DNA of 64,000 bases from the NCBI RefSeq assembly GCF_009363895.1, contig NZ_CP045434.1, forward strand, positions 1,798,001-1,862,000. The letters are read 5' to 3'. Within the stretch, counting starts at the first letter, position 1. The number at the start of each line of letters is the position of its first letter. The stretch is from Sphingomonas ginsengisoli An et al. 2013. GTDB taxonomy: Bacteria; Pseudomonadota; Alphaproteobacteria; Sphingomonadales; Sphingomonadaceae. This document shows, piece after piece, positions 8,778 to 16,814 of the stretch. Both the position numbers and the translations under genes were made by a program. Below the pieces are notes generated by a model. It was not told where the DNA came from and made no database searches. It was given only the letters and a program-made list of their open reading frames with translations.

Positions 8778-9269
8778 ATGCGTAGTTCGTTTGATTTCGC
8801 CCCCTTCCGCCGTAGCGCGGTTGGCTTTGACCGCCTGTTTGATATGCTGGAGAGCAGCGCCGCTGCCGGGGCGGGAGAAAATTACCCGCCATTTGATCTC
8901 ATCCGCGAGGGCGAGCACGAGTATCGTATTGAACTTGCCGTCGCCGGTCTGCAGCGCGACCATATTGAGATCACCAGCCATCAAAACGTGCTGATCATTC
9001 GCGGCCGCAAGGCAGACGAGAGTGGCACCGAGTATATTCACAGAGGAATTGCGACACGCAATTTCGAGCGGCGCTTCGCACTGGCCGACCATGTTCACGT
9101 GACGGGAGCCGATTTGTCGGACGGGATGCTGGCGATCACGCTGAAGCGGGAAATCCCCGAGGCAATGAAGCCCCGGCGAATTGAGATCGGTGGCACTGAT
9201 TTTGGGCCTCGTCATGACCCGATTGAGGCAGAAGTCTCCAATGACGAGAGGCAATCCGAGGACGCCTGA
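8778..9269 (+). CDS. Small heat shock protein, Hsp20/IbpA family
   Basis: This 163-residue protein has an alpha-crystallin domain from about residue 40 to 140. The N-terminal part is FAPFRRSAVGFDRLFDML. The core contains PPFDLIREGEHEYRIELAVAG split over the first strands, followed by HRGIATRNFERRFAL and DGMLAITLKREIPE. It should act as an ATP-independent holdase that binds unfolding proteins in the cytoplasm. The ATG at 8778 has AGGAGG seven bases upstream, which fixes the start. A sigma32-like promoter lies about 100 bases upstream. The C-terminal tail after IEIGG is longer and more acidic than in IbpA. Confidence 0.92.
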   Translation: MRSSFDFAPFRRSAVGFDRLFDMLESSAAAGAGENYPPFDLIREGEHEYRIELAVAGLQRDHIEITSHQNVLIIRGRKADESGTEYIHRGIATRNFERRFALADHVHVTGADLSDGMLAITLKREIPEAMKPRRIEIGGTDFGPRHDPIEAEVSNDERQSEDA

Positions 9270-9379
9270 GGCTCTGCGCCGATAATCGAAAGGAGGGCTT
9301 CGTGAGCGATGCTTCCGGAGCCTTCCCTTGTGCAATTGTGGGAGGGTCTGCTCCCTCGACTGACAGGAGGCAGCAGCTC

Positions 9380-9440
9380 GAATGTACGCCTTCGACCCAT
9401 TGCGGACATTGAACCCGAATGTCTGAGTTCGACCCATCCG
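9380..9440. repeat. Dispersed hairpin repeat, copy 3 plus a partial copy
   Basis: GAATGTACGCC, TTCGA, CCCATTGCGGACATT (9380-9410) is followed directly by a second, partial unit GAATGTCTGAGTTCGACCCAT (9418-9438). It lies between hsp20 and the PilZ gene, where no gene is visible. Confidence 0.7.
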
Positions 9441-9513
9441 AACCATCGGGTTCCACTTCCGAGCGTTGAGGTTCCGAACCTTGCAGCGACAACCGCTCAG
9501 GGAGCGGCGCCTC

Positions 9514-9780
9514 CTAAGCGAGGGAAGGCCCTCGTTCCAGAAAGATCAGACCAGCCGTGGGCGTATGGGCCCATCTGACTTGTGCGTCGAAGTCACCGTA
9601 ACCTTGCACTCGAAGGCGGACGATCTCGCCCGGCGACAATCGTTCGGCCGACCTGAGGCAAAGACCCTTCGCCGATACGTTGATGACCTCACCGGCGAAG
9701 CGATTGCCTTGCAGGTTCGCAACATCGGCCTTTTCTCGCACGCAAACACGCGTTTCCCGCTTTGCCTTCCTCGGTATCAC
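9514..9780 (-). CDS. PilZ domain protein
   Basis: This 88-residue protein is almost entirely a PilZ domain, the common c-di-GMP receptor fold. An N-terminal basic segment (RKAKRETRVCVR) stands where the RxxxR motif lies, and VINVSAKGLCL matches the second motif (D/N)xSxxG. It could act in motility, adhesion or polysaccharide export, but no neighbour identifies a partner. I chose the GTG at 9780 because it has GGGGAG six bases upstream. A TTG at 9819 would add 13 residues without a ribosome site. Confidence 0.8.
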   Translation of the reverse strand: MIPRKAKRETRVCVREKADVANLQGNRFAGEVINVSAKGLCLRSAERLSPGEIVRLRVQGYGDFDAQVRWAHTPTAGLIFLERGPSLA

Positions 9781-9914
9781 GTCACTCTCCCCGATCTCTG
9801 TTTGCGACCTAACAGTCAAAGATTAAGGCGTTTTTGGCGATCAAGGTTAATCGCAAGTGAGGTCCCGGTCTTTTCTGCTTAGGTCACACGAAAGAGCATC
9901 CGCTCTCAAATCGG

Positions 9915-9941
9915 GTGTTCGCTTTCGACCCATTGCAGATT
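9915..9941. repeat. Dispersed hairpin repeat, degenerate copy 4
   Basis: GTGTTCGCTTTCGACCCATT then GCAGATT. The central CTTTCGACCCATTGC core matches the other copies but the arms have decayed, so the hairpin is weak. Confidence 0.5.
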
Positions 9942-10044
9942 GGCTGGCAGACCACTGTTCAATGCATTGCCTTGCTGGCCATGAGAGCCGACGCAGCTGC
10001 GCTCTGTTGTATTGGGGCGTGAGAAGGGCGATTGCTCCTCAGGT

Positions 10045-10929
10045 ATGAGTAATGAGCCCAGATCGCTGAACGACCAAACGTTGAAGCGCTTTCCTCTTCC
10101 GTCGATTATGAGCGGAGATAAGGACGAACGTGGTTCAATCCTGATCATTGCGGGAAGCCGCGAAGTTCCCGGCGCGGCCTTGCTCACAGCGATGGGCGCG
10201 ATGCGAGCCGGGGCTGGCCGACTTCAGATTATAACGGTGCAGAGTGCGGCCGCTGGATTATCGAATTCGATGCCTGAGGCCATGGTGACTGGCTTGGCCG
10301 AGGGTCGCGACGGCGGTTTTGCGCCCTCGACGGTCAGAGAGATTGCAAAACGCGCCAAGCAGGCAGACGTTGTGATCGCCGGGCCCGGGATGCGCGGCAA
10401 TAGTGCGGCGGAGGAGCTCGCCGCGACGCTGGTCGAAGGCGGCGGCCCGCTGGTTCTCGACGCAGCCCTTCTCCGAGTCCTTGCCGCAAGGAGCGCCGAT
10501 ATAGAGCGGTCCGATTGTCCTACCATCCTTCTTCCTCACGCCGGCGAGATGGCGAGCCTTCTAGGCTGCGAAGAACAAGAGGTGGCCGCAGATCCTATTT
10601 CGGCCGGCCGAAGCTGCGCTCAGCGCTACGATTGCCTCACCTTGGTTAAAGGAGTTGTGAGCCACATCGTGAGCCCCGTGGGGCAGGTCTTTCGCTATAA
10701 AGGCGGGGGCCCGGGGCTTGGTGTGTCGGGTTCCGGTGATACGCTGGCTGGGATTGTCGGCGGGTTGTTAGCACGGCGAGCCGATCCGCTTACCGCCTTA
10801 TTGTGGGGCGTCTGGTGTCATGGCGAGGCCGGCAGGCGGCTTGCTGAAAGGATCGGCAGACTCGGCTTCCTCGCGCGCGAGATACCGGATGAAGTACCAG
10901 GCGTCTTGAGTGACGGGGGCATGCTTTAG
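10045..10929 (+). CDS. nnrD: ADP/ATP-dependent (S)-NAD(P)H-hydrate dehydratase
   Basis: This 294-residue protein matches the YjeF C-terminal (carbohydrate-kinase-like) domain, which repairs damaged hydrated NAD(P)H using ADP or ATP. Visible motifs are GSILIIAGSREVPGAALL near residue 30-47, VIAGPGMRG near 112, VLDAALLRVL near 140, and GVSGSGDTLAGIVGG near 226-240 with the catalytic Asp. The YjeF N-terminal epimerase domain (NnrE) is absent, so this is a stand-alone dehydratase. The ATG at 10045 is preferred over a TTG at 10012. No linked genes point to special regulation. Confidence 0.88.
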   Translation: MSNEPRSLNDQTLKRFPLPSIMSGDKDERGSILIIAGSREVPGAALLTAMGAMRAGAGRLQIITVQSAAAGLSNSMPEAMVTGLAEGRDGGFAPSTVREIAKRAKQADVVIAGPGMRGNSAAEELAATLVEGGGPLVLDAALLRVLAARSADIERSDCPTILLPHAGEMASLLGCEEQEVAADPISAGRSCAQRYDCLTLVKGVVSHIVSPVGQVFRYKGGGPGLGVSGSGDTLAGIVGGLLARRADPLTALLWGVWCHGEAGRRLAERIGRLGFLAREIPDEVPGVLSDGGML

Positions 10930-11026
10930 CTGGCACTGGCATGCGAAGGCGAACAGCCGAGCCGCCGCCAAAGATGGTCGGCAGCGCAGATGGCCAACTC
11001 GACCTCAACCTGGCCAGGATTGATCA

Positions 11027-11356
11027 ATGTTAATGAAAAGTCTCTGTTGTTTGTGTCTTGTCTTCGCGGCGGCAATGATTTGCAGGCAAAGAGCAATGGC
11101 AAAGCCAAGCAATTCAGATCAAGCATACTTCCTGACACGCGCGGGTGAGGAACGGCGGCTCGCATCAGAAGCGACGAGCGCTGTAGCTCAGGCCGCGCAT
11201 ATAAAACTTGCTCAGGAGTATGACGCCAAGGCGCAGGCCGAAGAGATTATCAATAAGCCACAAAACCACGTTTACGGCCTCTCGCCGCCAGATGATATTC
11301 AATCTTCTTTCTATATCTTAGAACAGGGGCCTCGTCCTCTCACCAACAAGGCGTAA
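11027..11356 (+). CDS. Small exported protein of unknown function
   Basis: This 109-residue protein has a likely Sec signal peptide (MKSLCCLCLVFAAAMICRQRAMA, two pieces around residues 3-25). The mature part is predominantly helical and Ala/Glu-rich (LTRAGEERRLASEATSAVAQ). I do not recognise a family. The ATG at 11027 is followed by a second ATG two codons later (11033), and either could be used. It stands alone between nnrD and a convergent Crp/Fnr regulator. Confidence 0.5.
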   Translation: MLMKSLCCLCLVFAAAMICRQRAMAKPSNSDQAYFLTRAGEERRLASEATSAVAQAAHIKLAQEYDAKAQAEEIINKPQNHVYGLSPPDDIQSSFYILEQGPRPLTNKA

Positions 11357-11611
11357 CATGCTCTTGGCCGCGGCGATCTACTGAACTCCACTCCAGACAT
11401 CATTTGGCTTCGAACACACAGCCATTCCCCTCCGCCTCGCTCGGTTCAATCGACCAGAACTTCCCATCAATGCATGCGTTTGGCCCCGCCAGCACGAATG
11501 GCGGAAGAGCGTTTGCGCTTGGACGCAGGTGTTACGAGCACCTCCCACAGCAGGCTTGGGCGGCGATGCCAAGACTGTATCGGCGGATCAAGAAAGCGGT
11601 CTTAAGGAAGC

Positions 11612-12367
11612 CTAAGCAAAGGCCAGGTCGTCTTGGCGCATGTGCAGATAGTTGCTGTCGAAGTCGCCTGCGGCTGCTAATCTCCGCCAGTCGCCTATCG
11701 AAATTACGCGTGCACTGGGCCGAAGGATCAGGCCTTCAGCCTCAAGCGCCTTCAGGCTTCGGTTAACATGTACCGACGTGAGCCCTGTCGCGTCTGCAAC
11801 CTGTTCCTGCGTCATTGGCAAGTCATAACGCGTTTCCTCTCCCAAGCCCGCAGACTTGAGGCGCAGTGAGAATTCACAAAGGAGATGAGCAACACGCGTA
11901 CGTGCGTTTCTCCTGCCGACATTCGCGATCCACTCGCGGAAGATCGACGCGTCCACCAGCGTGTCGACCCACATGGCGCGTGCGATTGTAGGTCTCTCGA
12001 GCGTAAGACGGACAACATTCTCGCGCGGGATCATCGCCACGTCGCCAGAGGTAAGCATTTCAACGCTGTGGTCGGCGACCTTGAGCAGCGAGCTCTGTAG
12101 ATCGACAACCTCGCCTTTCATGTGCACGGCTAAAATCTGCCGTTTCCCGGTCCCAACTAGCTTCGAACGGACTGCGTAGCCCGAGAGGACCACGCAACAG
12201 TGAGTGGCAAGCTCGCCTTCACGGACGATCATCTGGTCGCGTTTCATGGTCGTGAGAATGAAAGGGAGTGCCATGATGGCAGCACGATCTTCAGCATCTA
12301 GACTTGCCCGATAGGCGAGCTTCTCAACCAGAGGCTCCAAGGTCGAAGTATCTGTGTGGCGTTGCAC
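11612..12367 (-). CDS. Crp/Fnr family transcriptional regulator
   Basis: This 251-residue protein has an N-terminal cyclic-nucleotide-binding-like beta roll (MIVREGELATHCCVVLSGYAV around residues 45-65). The C-terminal winged helix has DLPMTQEQVADATGLTSVHV as helix-turn-helix near residue 180-200. The FNR cysteine cluster is absent, so it is not an iron-sulfur oxygen sensor. Its ligand is unknown. Similar proteins are multiplied in sphingomonads. The GTG at 12367 has GGGAG seven bases upstream. An ATG at 12418 would add 17 residues but lacks a ribosome site. Confidence 0.82.
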   Translation of the reverse strand: MQRHTDTSTLEPLVEKLAYRASLDAEDRAAIMALPFILTTMKRDQMIVREGELATHCCVVLSGYAVRSKLVGTGKRQILAVHMKGEVVDLQSSLLKVADHSVEMLTSGDVAMIPRENVVRLTLERPTIARAMWVDTLVDASIFREWIANVGRRNARTRVAHLLCEFSLRLKSAGLGEETRYDLPMTQEQVADATGLTSVHVNRSLKALEAEGLILRPSARVISIGDWRRLAAAGDFDSNYLHMRQDDLAFA

Positions 12368-12567
12368 GGCGTGGCTCCCAATGCGTGGGCGATACCAGTT
12401 GGTGGGCGTTCGCCCCATCGGGATTAGCCTCTACCGCGTCATGCTGCACTACCGCATCCACATCGAGGATGAGCGCAGTGCCCTCGAGCGCATTTGAGTG
12501 CTTAAGCGAGCCGAACTTTTGCCAGACCTCGTGGTTGTATTCTTCTCGATTTCGTCAGGAGTGCGTG

Positions 12568-12738
12568 ATGAGCAGCAAGCGTGAACTCGTCGATACTGGA
12601 GCCGACAAGCGCTATGTCCGGCGCGACGATGACGGGAAATTCAAGGAGAGCGATGACCAGGCCAAGTCGCTTAGGCGTGACGTTCAGCAACATGCCAAGT
12701 CCAAGAAGCCGAAGAGCCAAGGCGACAAGGGAGACTAA
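12568..12738 (+). CDS. Small highly charged protein (56 aa)
   Basis: MSSKRELVDTGADKRYVRRD begins a 56-residue, Lys/Asp-rich, probably disordered protein ending in KSKKPKSQGDKGD. The RYVRRDDDGKFKES segment looks like a short conserved domain I have seen in sphingomonad small proteins without a named function. AGGAG is about seven bases before the ATG, which fixes the start. It sits in a run of small genes (12568-13591) between the Crp regulator and stress genes. That context suggests a stress role (inference). Confidence 0.6.
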   Translation: MSSKRELVDTGADKRYVRRDDDGKFKESDDQAKSLRRDVQQHAKSKKPKSQGDKGD

Positions 12739-12867
12739 GGCTTAATGCGATCGGCTGGTTTCATGTTGATCGCGCCAGTTGCGACGAGCCTCTCTCATCG
12801 CTTACCGTTCTTTGAAGTCCCCGTGTTTCAGCGAGTCGAATGCGAGGGCTAGACGGAGTGACTCGCG

Positions 12868-13080
12868 GTGGAGCAAAGTATGCGCCTCACCGAGGATGAA
12901 GAATACTATCGTCAGCGGGTGATCATTGAGCGGCAGCGAGCCACGGACGCGCCCAATCTCAAGATTGCCAAGGTTCATATGCAGCTCGCTGATCTTTACG
13001 AAGAGCTGGTCGAGAGCAGGGAAGATGCGACGGTCATCTGTTGGCCGGGTACGTCTCGAGGGCATAACGACAATCGTTGA
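12868..13080 (+). CDS. Small helical protein of unknown function
   Basis: This 70-residue protein starts at GTG 12868 (GGAG nine bases upstream) or at ATG 12880. The segment LTEDEEYYRQRVIIERQRAT followed by AKVHMQLADLYEELVE is amphipathic helical. It resembles short alphaproteobacterial proteins with an EEYYRQRA...H.ELA..YEEL pattern. Function is unknown. Confidence 0.55.
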   Translation: MEQSMRLTEDEEYYRQRVIIERQRATDAPNLKIAKVHMQLADLYEELVESREDATVICWPGTSRGHNDNR

Positions 13081-13140
13081 GATCAACCAAAATGTCGGCC
13101 TTGTGGGCGGTCGAGTCTTCACAGATTTGGGTGTGCCTGC

Positions 13141-13407
13141 ATGAAAGGCCTCGGCTACTTGATTTCGACGCTCAGCGTCTGTCTGCTGGGGATCGTTTCA
13201 TGGCGGAGCGACCAACCCTTTTGGAAGGCTGCGGTCCTGACCACGGGCATGGTCGCGTCAGTTCTCGGCATGCTCCTGCGCTTCCTGTCTCACCGCAAGG
13301 ATCGAGCGGCGATAGCGTTTGCGCAGCGAGAGGCCGAGAATCAATCGTGCGGGCCGTCGACGGCTGCACCGCCAAAAACAAGCGGTGACGCCGGCGCAAA
13401 GAGTTAG
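13141..13407 (+). CDS. Small inner-membrane protein
   Basis: This 88-residue protein has two predicted transmembrane helices (LGYLISTLSVCLLGIVSW and AAVLTTGMVASVLGMLLRFL) separated by a short polar loop. It has a basic HRKDRAAI segment after the second helix and a soluble tail. No named family is recognised. It is on the same strand as the preceding small gene. Confidence 0.6.
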   Translation: MKGLGYLISTLSVCLLGIVSWRSDQPFWKAAVLTTGMVASVLGMLLRFLSHRKDRAAIAFAQREAENQSCGPSTAAPPKTSGDAGAKS

Positions 13408-13408
13408 A

Positions 13409-13591
13409 TCAGGATTTGTGCTCAGGCTTTCCCTTGCGGCTAGTCTTGGCCATCTTCTCAAGCTCTTTCTCACTCATCGAAGAGGCCATCGACTTCGACG
13501 CACCTTTGAGCTCGCTTTTAGGTGTGTCACCTCGCTTAGCCGCAAGAGCCGCGCCAGCGGCTTTCTGTTGAGCTGCTGATTTAGCTGGCAT
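13409..13591 (-). CDS. DUF3008 family small protein
   Basis: This 60-residue basic, Ala/Lys-rich protein runs from MPAKSAAQQKAAGAALAAKR to RKGKPEHKS. It matches the DUF3008 pattern (PAKSKAQQ...AAGAALAAKRG, then SM.EKELE.MA.T.RKGKP). The function is unknown; family members are abundant in alphaproteobacteria and often belong to stress regulons. AAGGAG seven bases before the ATG at 13591 fixes the start. An EcfG-like promoter candidate lies about 30 bases upstream. Confidence 0.82.
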   Translation of the reverse strand: MPAKSAAQQKAAGAALAAKRGDTPKSELKGASKSMASSMSEKELEKMAKTSRKGKPEHKS

Positions 13592-13621
13592 CAGCGATCT
13601 CCTTACGTGATCCAGCGGCCA

Positions 13622-13646
13622 AACGTTCCAAGAGCTTTTTGGTTCG
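13622..13646 (-). promoter_or_regulatory. EcfG-like promoter candidate for the DUF3008 gene
   Basis: Read on the minus strand: CGAAC, 16 bases, CGTT. This is one mismatch from the alphaproteobacterial general-stress consensus GGAAC-N16-17-CGTT, and the -10 lies 31 bases before the start codon. Confidence 0.4.
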
Positions 13647-13758
13647 AGCGGATGCGAATTGCGAGCAGACCTGGCCGATGTCCGATTTCCACCCAAGCGG
13701 ACTTGCCTATTGTAGCCGGTACACGTCGGCAGGCAGCATTGAGGCGGTTGGCGTGTGC

Positions 13759-14487
13759 TCAGACGCAGACGGAGTCTTGCAACGCCAGCGCATCGCCCGT
13801 CGCAGCATTACTCGCCGTGTTGTCGAAGATGCACCAGCGCTCGCCACTGACTCCAGCGATTTGGGCGGCATAGCCGGCGATCCGGCCTGTATAGCTTGAA
13901 TGATATATCACCGGCGAGCCATGCAGCCGCCAGTAGCGTAAATCGGGCCAGCCTCCCGGGATTGCAGCGGCCGGCACCCGCGCCGGGTCGGCCGCGACCC
14001 GCGCTACCTTCAGCTCGGCCAAGAGCGCATCGGCCTCCGGTTCGAACCAGCTCGCGTGTCGCGGCTCGCAGGCAAGCAGGGCCGGGCAGCGCGTCGCCAG
14101 TTCGGCCATGAAGGGTTGAACGACGGATGCGTCAAACTCGAGGCTCGGCGGAAGCTGGACCAGCAGCACGGCCAGCTTGTCGCCGAGCAGCGCGACCTGC
14201 TGCAAAAACGGCGGTAGCAATTCGGCATAGTCGATCAGCCGTCGCTCGTGCGTGATCGTCTTGGGCAGCTTGACCGAGAAGCGGAAGTCGACCGGCACGC
14301 TGTCGCGCCACCTTTCCCAGGTCGAGTGCCGGTGTGGCCGGTGGAAGCTGCTGTTGATCTCCACGCATCCGAACACCGCCGCGTAGCGCTCCAGCCCGCT
14401 GCCTTGGCCCGGGAATGCGTCGGCCGCGTTGCGATCAATGCCCCAGCCGGCGGTGCCGATGCGCGGGACGGGGGGAGCGTGGTTCAT
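13759..14487 (-). CDS. DUF72 (YecE-like) protein
   Basis: This 242-residue protein belongs to DUF72/YecE, a TIM-barrel family of unknown biochemical role. Key features are RIGTAGWGI at the N terminus, YAAVFGCVEINSSFHRPH near residue 40-55, FRFSVKLPKTITHERRL near 72-88, LACEPRHASWF near 145 and YWRLHGSP near 190. The ATG at 14487 starts directly before the conserved barrel. The open frame continues upstream to 15006 but that part is antisense to YihY and lacks family features. Confidence 0.85.
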   Translation of the reverse strand: MNHAPPVPRIGTAGWGIDRNAADAFPGQGSGLERYAAVFGCVEINSSFHRPHRHSTWERWRDSVPVDFRFSVKLPKTITHERRLIDYAELLPPFLQQVALLGDKLAVLLVQLPPSLEFDASVVQPFMAELATRCPALLACEPRHASWFEPEADALLAELKVARVAADPARVPAAAIPGGWPDLRYWRLHGSPVIYHSSYTGRIAGYAAQIAGVSGERWCIFDNTASNAATGDALALQDSVCV

Positions 14488-14626
14488 GCGCCGAAAACGC
14501 GTTTCACTATTCTTTCGCCTAATGCCTGCTTCCAACTCGAGACGAGCTGACAGCCGAGCGGGATCCGACAGCGTGTCGGAGCTGGCGGGACCCAATTTGC
14601 AGATGCTCGAGCCAAAGAAGGCACAC

Positions 14627-15874
14627 TTACTTTCGACGCAGGAAAGCGAGGCCGGCCGCCGCCGCCAAAAGCGCAGCCCCGACCTTGGCCCTGCCGCGCC
14701 GTTTGAGTAGGCCGAGCCCAACCGTTGCCAGGGCCGAGGAGGCCATCGAGATCCGGCGCGCCCCGACCAGCGGGCCCGCCCGCGACGCGGCCCGCGAGAC
14801 GAGATAATCGTGGCCGTTGCTCGCCCGCGTCGGCGTGCCGCGCGCCACCGTTTTGCCGGCCCCGACCGCCTCCGCCAGGCTCGCACGTAGTGACGCCTCT
14901 TCGGTTGGTCCGTCTCCGCCAGCAACATGATCCGCGCTCCAGGCGCCCCGCTGGCCCAGCGGCACCTCGCGACCCCGGGTCGTGTCGCGCCCGGTCTGAT
15001 GCTCAAGCTCGCTGTTGAGCTCCCCGGCGAACAACAGGAGATAGGAAGAAAGATACAGCCAGCTGAGCATTACCACAGTCGCGCTGAGGCTGCCGTAGGT
15101 CGCACCATAATTGCCGAAATTCTTGACGTAAAAACCGAAGCCGAGGGTGAGCACGATCCAGCCGATGGCGTACAGCATTGAGCCCGGCGTGAGCCAGATC
15201 CACTTCGCTTCGTTACGTGCTGGTCCATAGCGAAAAAGCGTCGCGGCAGCGGCGGCGGCGGCGGCCCCCAGCAACACAAAGGTCAGCAGCTGGAACAGCG
15301 CGGCACCGATCGGTCCGACATCGGGCAACAACTTCTCGAGTGCCGCCAGCATGGCGATCGCGCCCCCCGCGATCAGCGCCAGCACTACGGCGGCCACCGT
15401 AATCAGAAGGGCGAGGACGGTCGTCGCGACCAGGCTTCGCGTTTCCTCTTCCTCATAGGCGATGTTGAGTGCGGTCACGACCGAACCGGCGGCGTTGCGC
15501 GCGCCCCACAGTGCGATGACGAGCGCCAACAGTAGTCCGAACCCCTTCTTGCCGCCGCTCGTATCGACCACGGAGATGAGCTGTTGCCCGATCAGCTGCC
15601 CGGTTTCGCCCGGTAGCAGCCGAGTGATCGCGGTCGCGTGGCGAAGGACCGTCTCGGGCTCCGCGACCAAGCCGTAGGTCAGCACGATGGCGCCGAGCAG
15701 CGGGATCAGCGCAAGAAAGCCGTAGAACGCCACTCCAGCGGCGACGATGCCCACATTGTCCTGGCCGGTTTCCCGCCACGTGCGGAGGATGACATCCTTC
15801 CAACCCGCGAGCGGAATGGCGCTGGGCGTGGCGGCCGCACGACCGCGGTCGTCCGGTGCGGATGGACTGCCCAT
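14627..15874 (-). CDS. YihY/BrkB-family inner-membrane protein
   Basis: This 415-residue protein matches the YihY/virulence factor BrkB family, which has six transmembrane helices. GIVAAGVAFYGFLALIPLLG is TM1, near residue 42-61. The conserved FGLLLALVIALWGARNAAG is near 112-130. The YGATYGSLSATVVMLSWLYL signature is near 260-280. The C-terminal 110 residues form a low-complexity cytoplasmic tail with one more hydrophobic stretch (AALLAAAAGLAFL). Function is unsettled; BrkB is not an RNase as once thought. An EcfG-like promoter candidate lies 24 bases upstream. Confidence 0.88.
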   Translation of the reverse strand: MGSPSAPDDRGRAAATPSAIPLAGWKDVILRTWRETGQDNVGIVAAGVAFYGFLALIPLLGAIVLTYGLVAEPETVLRHATAITRLLPGETGQLIGQQLISVVDTSGGKKGFGLLLALVIALWGARNAAGSVVTALNIAYEEEETRSLVATTVLALLITVAAVVLALIAGGAIAMLAALEKLLPDVGPIGAALFQLLTFVLLGAAAAAAAATLFRYGPARNEAKWIWLTPGSMLYAIGWIVLTLGFGFYVKNFGNYGATYGSLSATVVMLSWLYLSSYLLLFAGELNSELEHQTGRDTTRGREVPLGQRGAWSADHVAGGDGPTEEASLRASLAEAVGAGKTVARGTPTRASNGHDYLVSRAASRAGPLVGARRISMASSALATVGLGLLKRRGRAKVGAALLAAAAGLAFLRRK

Positions 15875-15897
15875 GCCGAAAACTCCCTCGCCGGCTC

Positions 15898-15922
15898 AAC
15901 CCCACGGGGCTGCCGCCGTTCC
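15898..15922 (-). promoter_or_regulatory. EcfG-like promoter candidate for the YihY gene
   Basis: On the minus strand: GGAAC (15922-15918), 16 bases, GGTT (15901-15898). The -35 is exact and the -10 has one mismatch to CGTT. It is divergent from the exact EcfG site at 16005. Confidence 0.45.
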
Positions 15923-16004
15923 GAGCGCTCGCTTATCGGCGTTTGGCTCCCTGGCCCTCGCCGCGTTACGCCCTCCGCCGATCGTCACTACCCCCGAAAC
16001 AACA

Positions 16005-16029
16005 GGAACGGCTCCCGCCCGAGCCCGTT
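16005..16029 (+). promoter_or_regulatory. EcfG-type general-stress promoter
   Basis: GGAAC at 16005-16009, 16 bases, CGTT at 16026-16029. This is an exact match to the alphaproteobacterial EcfG consensus. It is followed by AAAGGAG (16037-16043) and the ATG of the SRPBCC gene at 16052, giving a short leader of about 16 bases. Confidence 0.65.
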
Positions 16030-16051
16030 GGCCGGGAAAGGAGTGGCAGCC

Positions 16052-16804
16052 ATGGCAGACGGCAGTGATGAGCGGCGCGGAGCGCGGACGGGCAATCGGC
16101 AAGGCCGGCGACAAGACGCTCAGGCCGATGTCAGTGGCCGGGCGCTGATCGGCATTGGGCTGGGGCTGGCGGCTGCCGGCGCGGCGGCCTTCTTTGTGGC
16201 CAAATCGCGCGAGGACGACACCGGCGAGGGATCGCTACTGAGTGACGCGCCCGACCACGTGCTGCGTGGCAAGGCGCGCAAGACCGCCCGCAACAGCGAA
16301 GCCGGCGCGGCGCTGGTCGGCCGCACGGTGACGATCAACAAGCCGCGCCAGGATCTTTACGAGGTCTGGCGCGACTTTACCCGCTTCCCCGACTTCATGG
16401 ACAATGTGCGCGAGGTCCGGAAGCTCGACGACAAGGTCTCCGAATGGACGATCGCGGCGCCAGCAGGTGCCAGTGTTACGCTCAAGACGCGGATCATCGA
16501 GGACGAGCCCGGCACCACCATCGCCTGGGCCAGCGAGCCCGACAGCCCGATCGAGACCGCCGGCAGAGTCGAGTTCGCCGACGCGCCCCCGGGTCGTGGC
16601 ACATATGTGCGGCTGGTGATGCGCTACACGCCGCCGGTGGGCACGCTCGGCCGACTGGCGGCAAAGCTGCTGCAGCGCGAGCCGAACGTGCAGGCGCGCC
16701 GCGACCTCAACCGCTTCAAGTCGCTGATGGAAACCGGCGAGGTCGCGACAAATGCCTCGCCCTCCGGCCGCAAGTCGGAAACCCCCACCGAAGCCCGGAT
16801 CTAG
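16052..16804 (+). CDS. SRPBCC/cyclase-like membrane-anchored protein
   Basis: This 250-residue protein has a basic N terminus, one transmembrane helix ([20 protein letters not shown] near residue 31-50) and then an SRPBCC/polyketide-cyclase-like domain. The domain reads [20 protein letters not shown], then [20 protein letters not shown], with matching strands to residue 235. These domains bind hydrophobic ligands; the ligand here is unknown. AAAGGAG eight bases before the ATG fixes the start. It heads a tight operon with the alcohol dehydrogenase (10-base gap) and the SDR (12-base gap), under the EcfG-type promoter at 16005. Confidence 0.82.
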   Translation: MADGSDERRGARTGNRQGRRQDAQADVSGRALIGIGLGLAAAGAAAFFVAKSREDDTGEGSLLSDAPDHVLRGKARKTARNSEAGAALVGRTVTINKPRQDLYEVWRDFTRFPDFMDNVREVRKLDDKVSEWTIAAPAGASVTLKTRIIEDEPGTTIAWASEPDSPIETAGRVEFADAPPGRGTYVRLVMRYTPPVGTLGRLAAKLLQREPNVQARRDLNRFKSLMETGEVATNASPSGRKSETPTEARI

Positions 16805-16814
16805 GAGTAAAGCC

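Noticed and set aside
15638-16051. Long upstream extension of the SRPBCC frame
   Set aside because: It is antisense to the YihY gene and covers the promoter and ribosome site. The AAAGGAG and ATG at 16052 explain the start.
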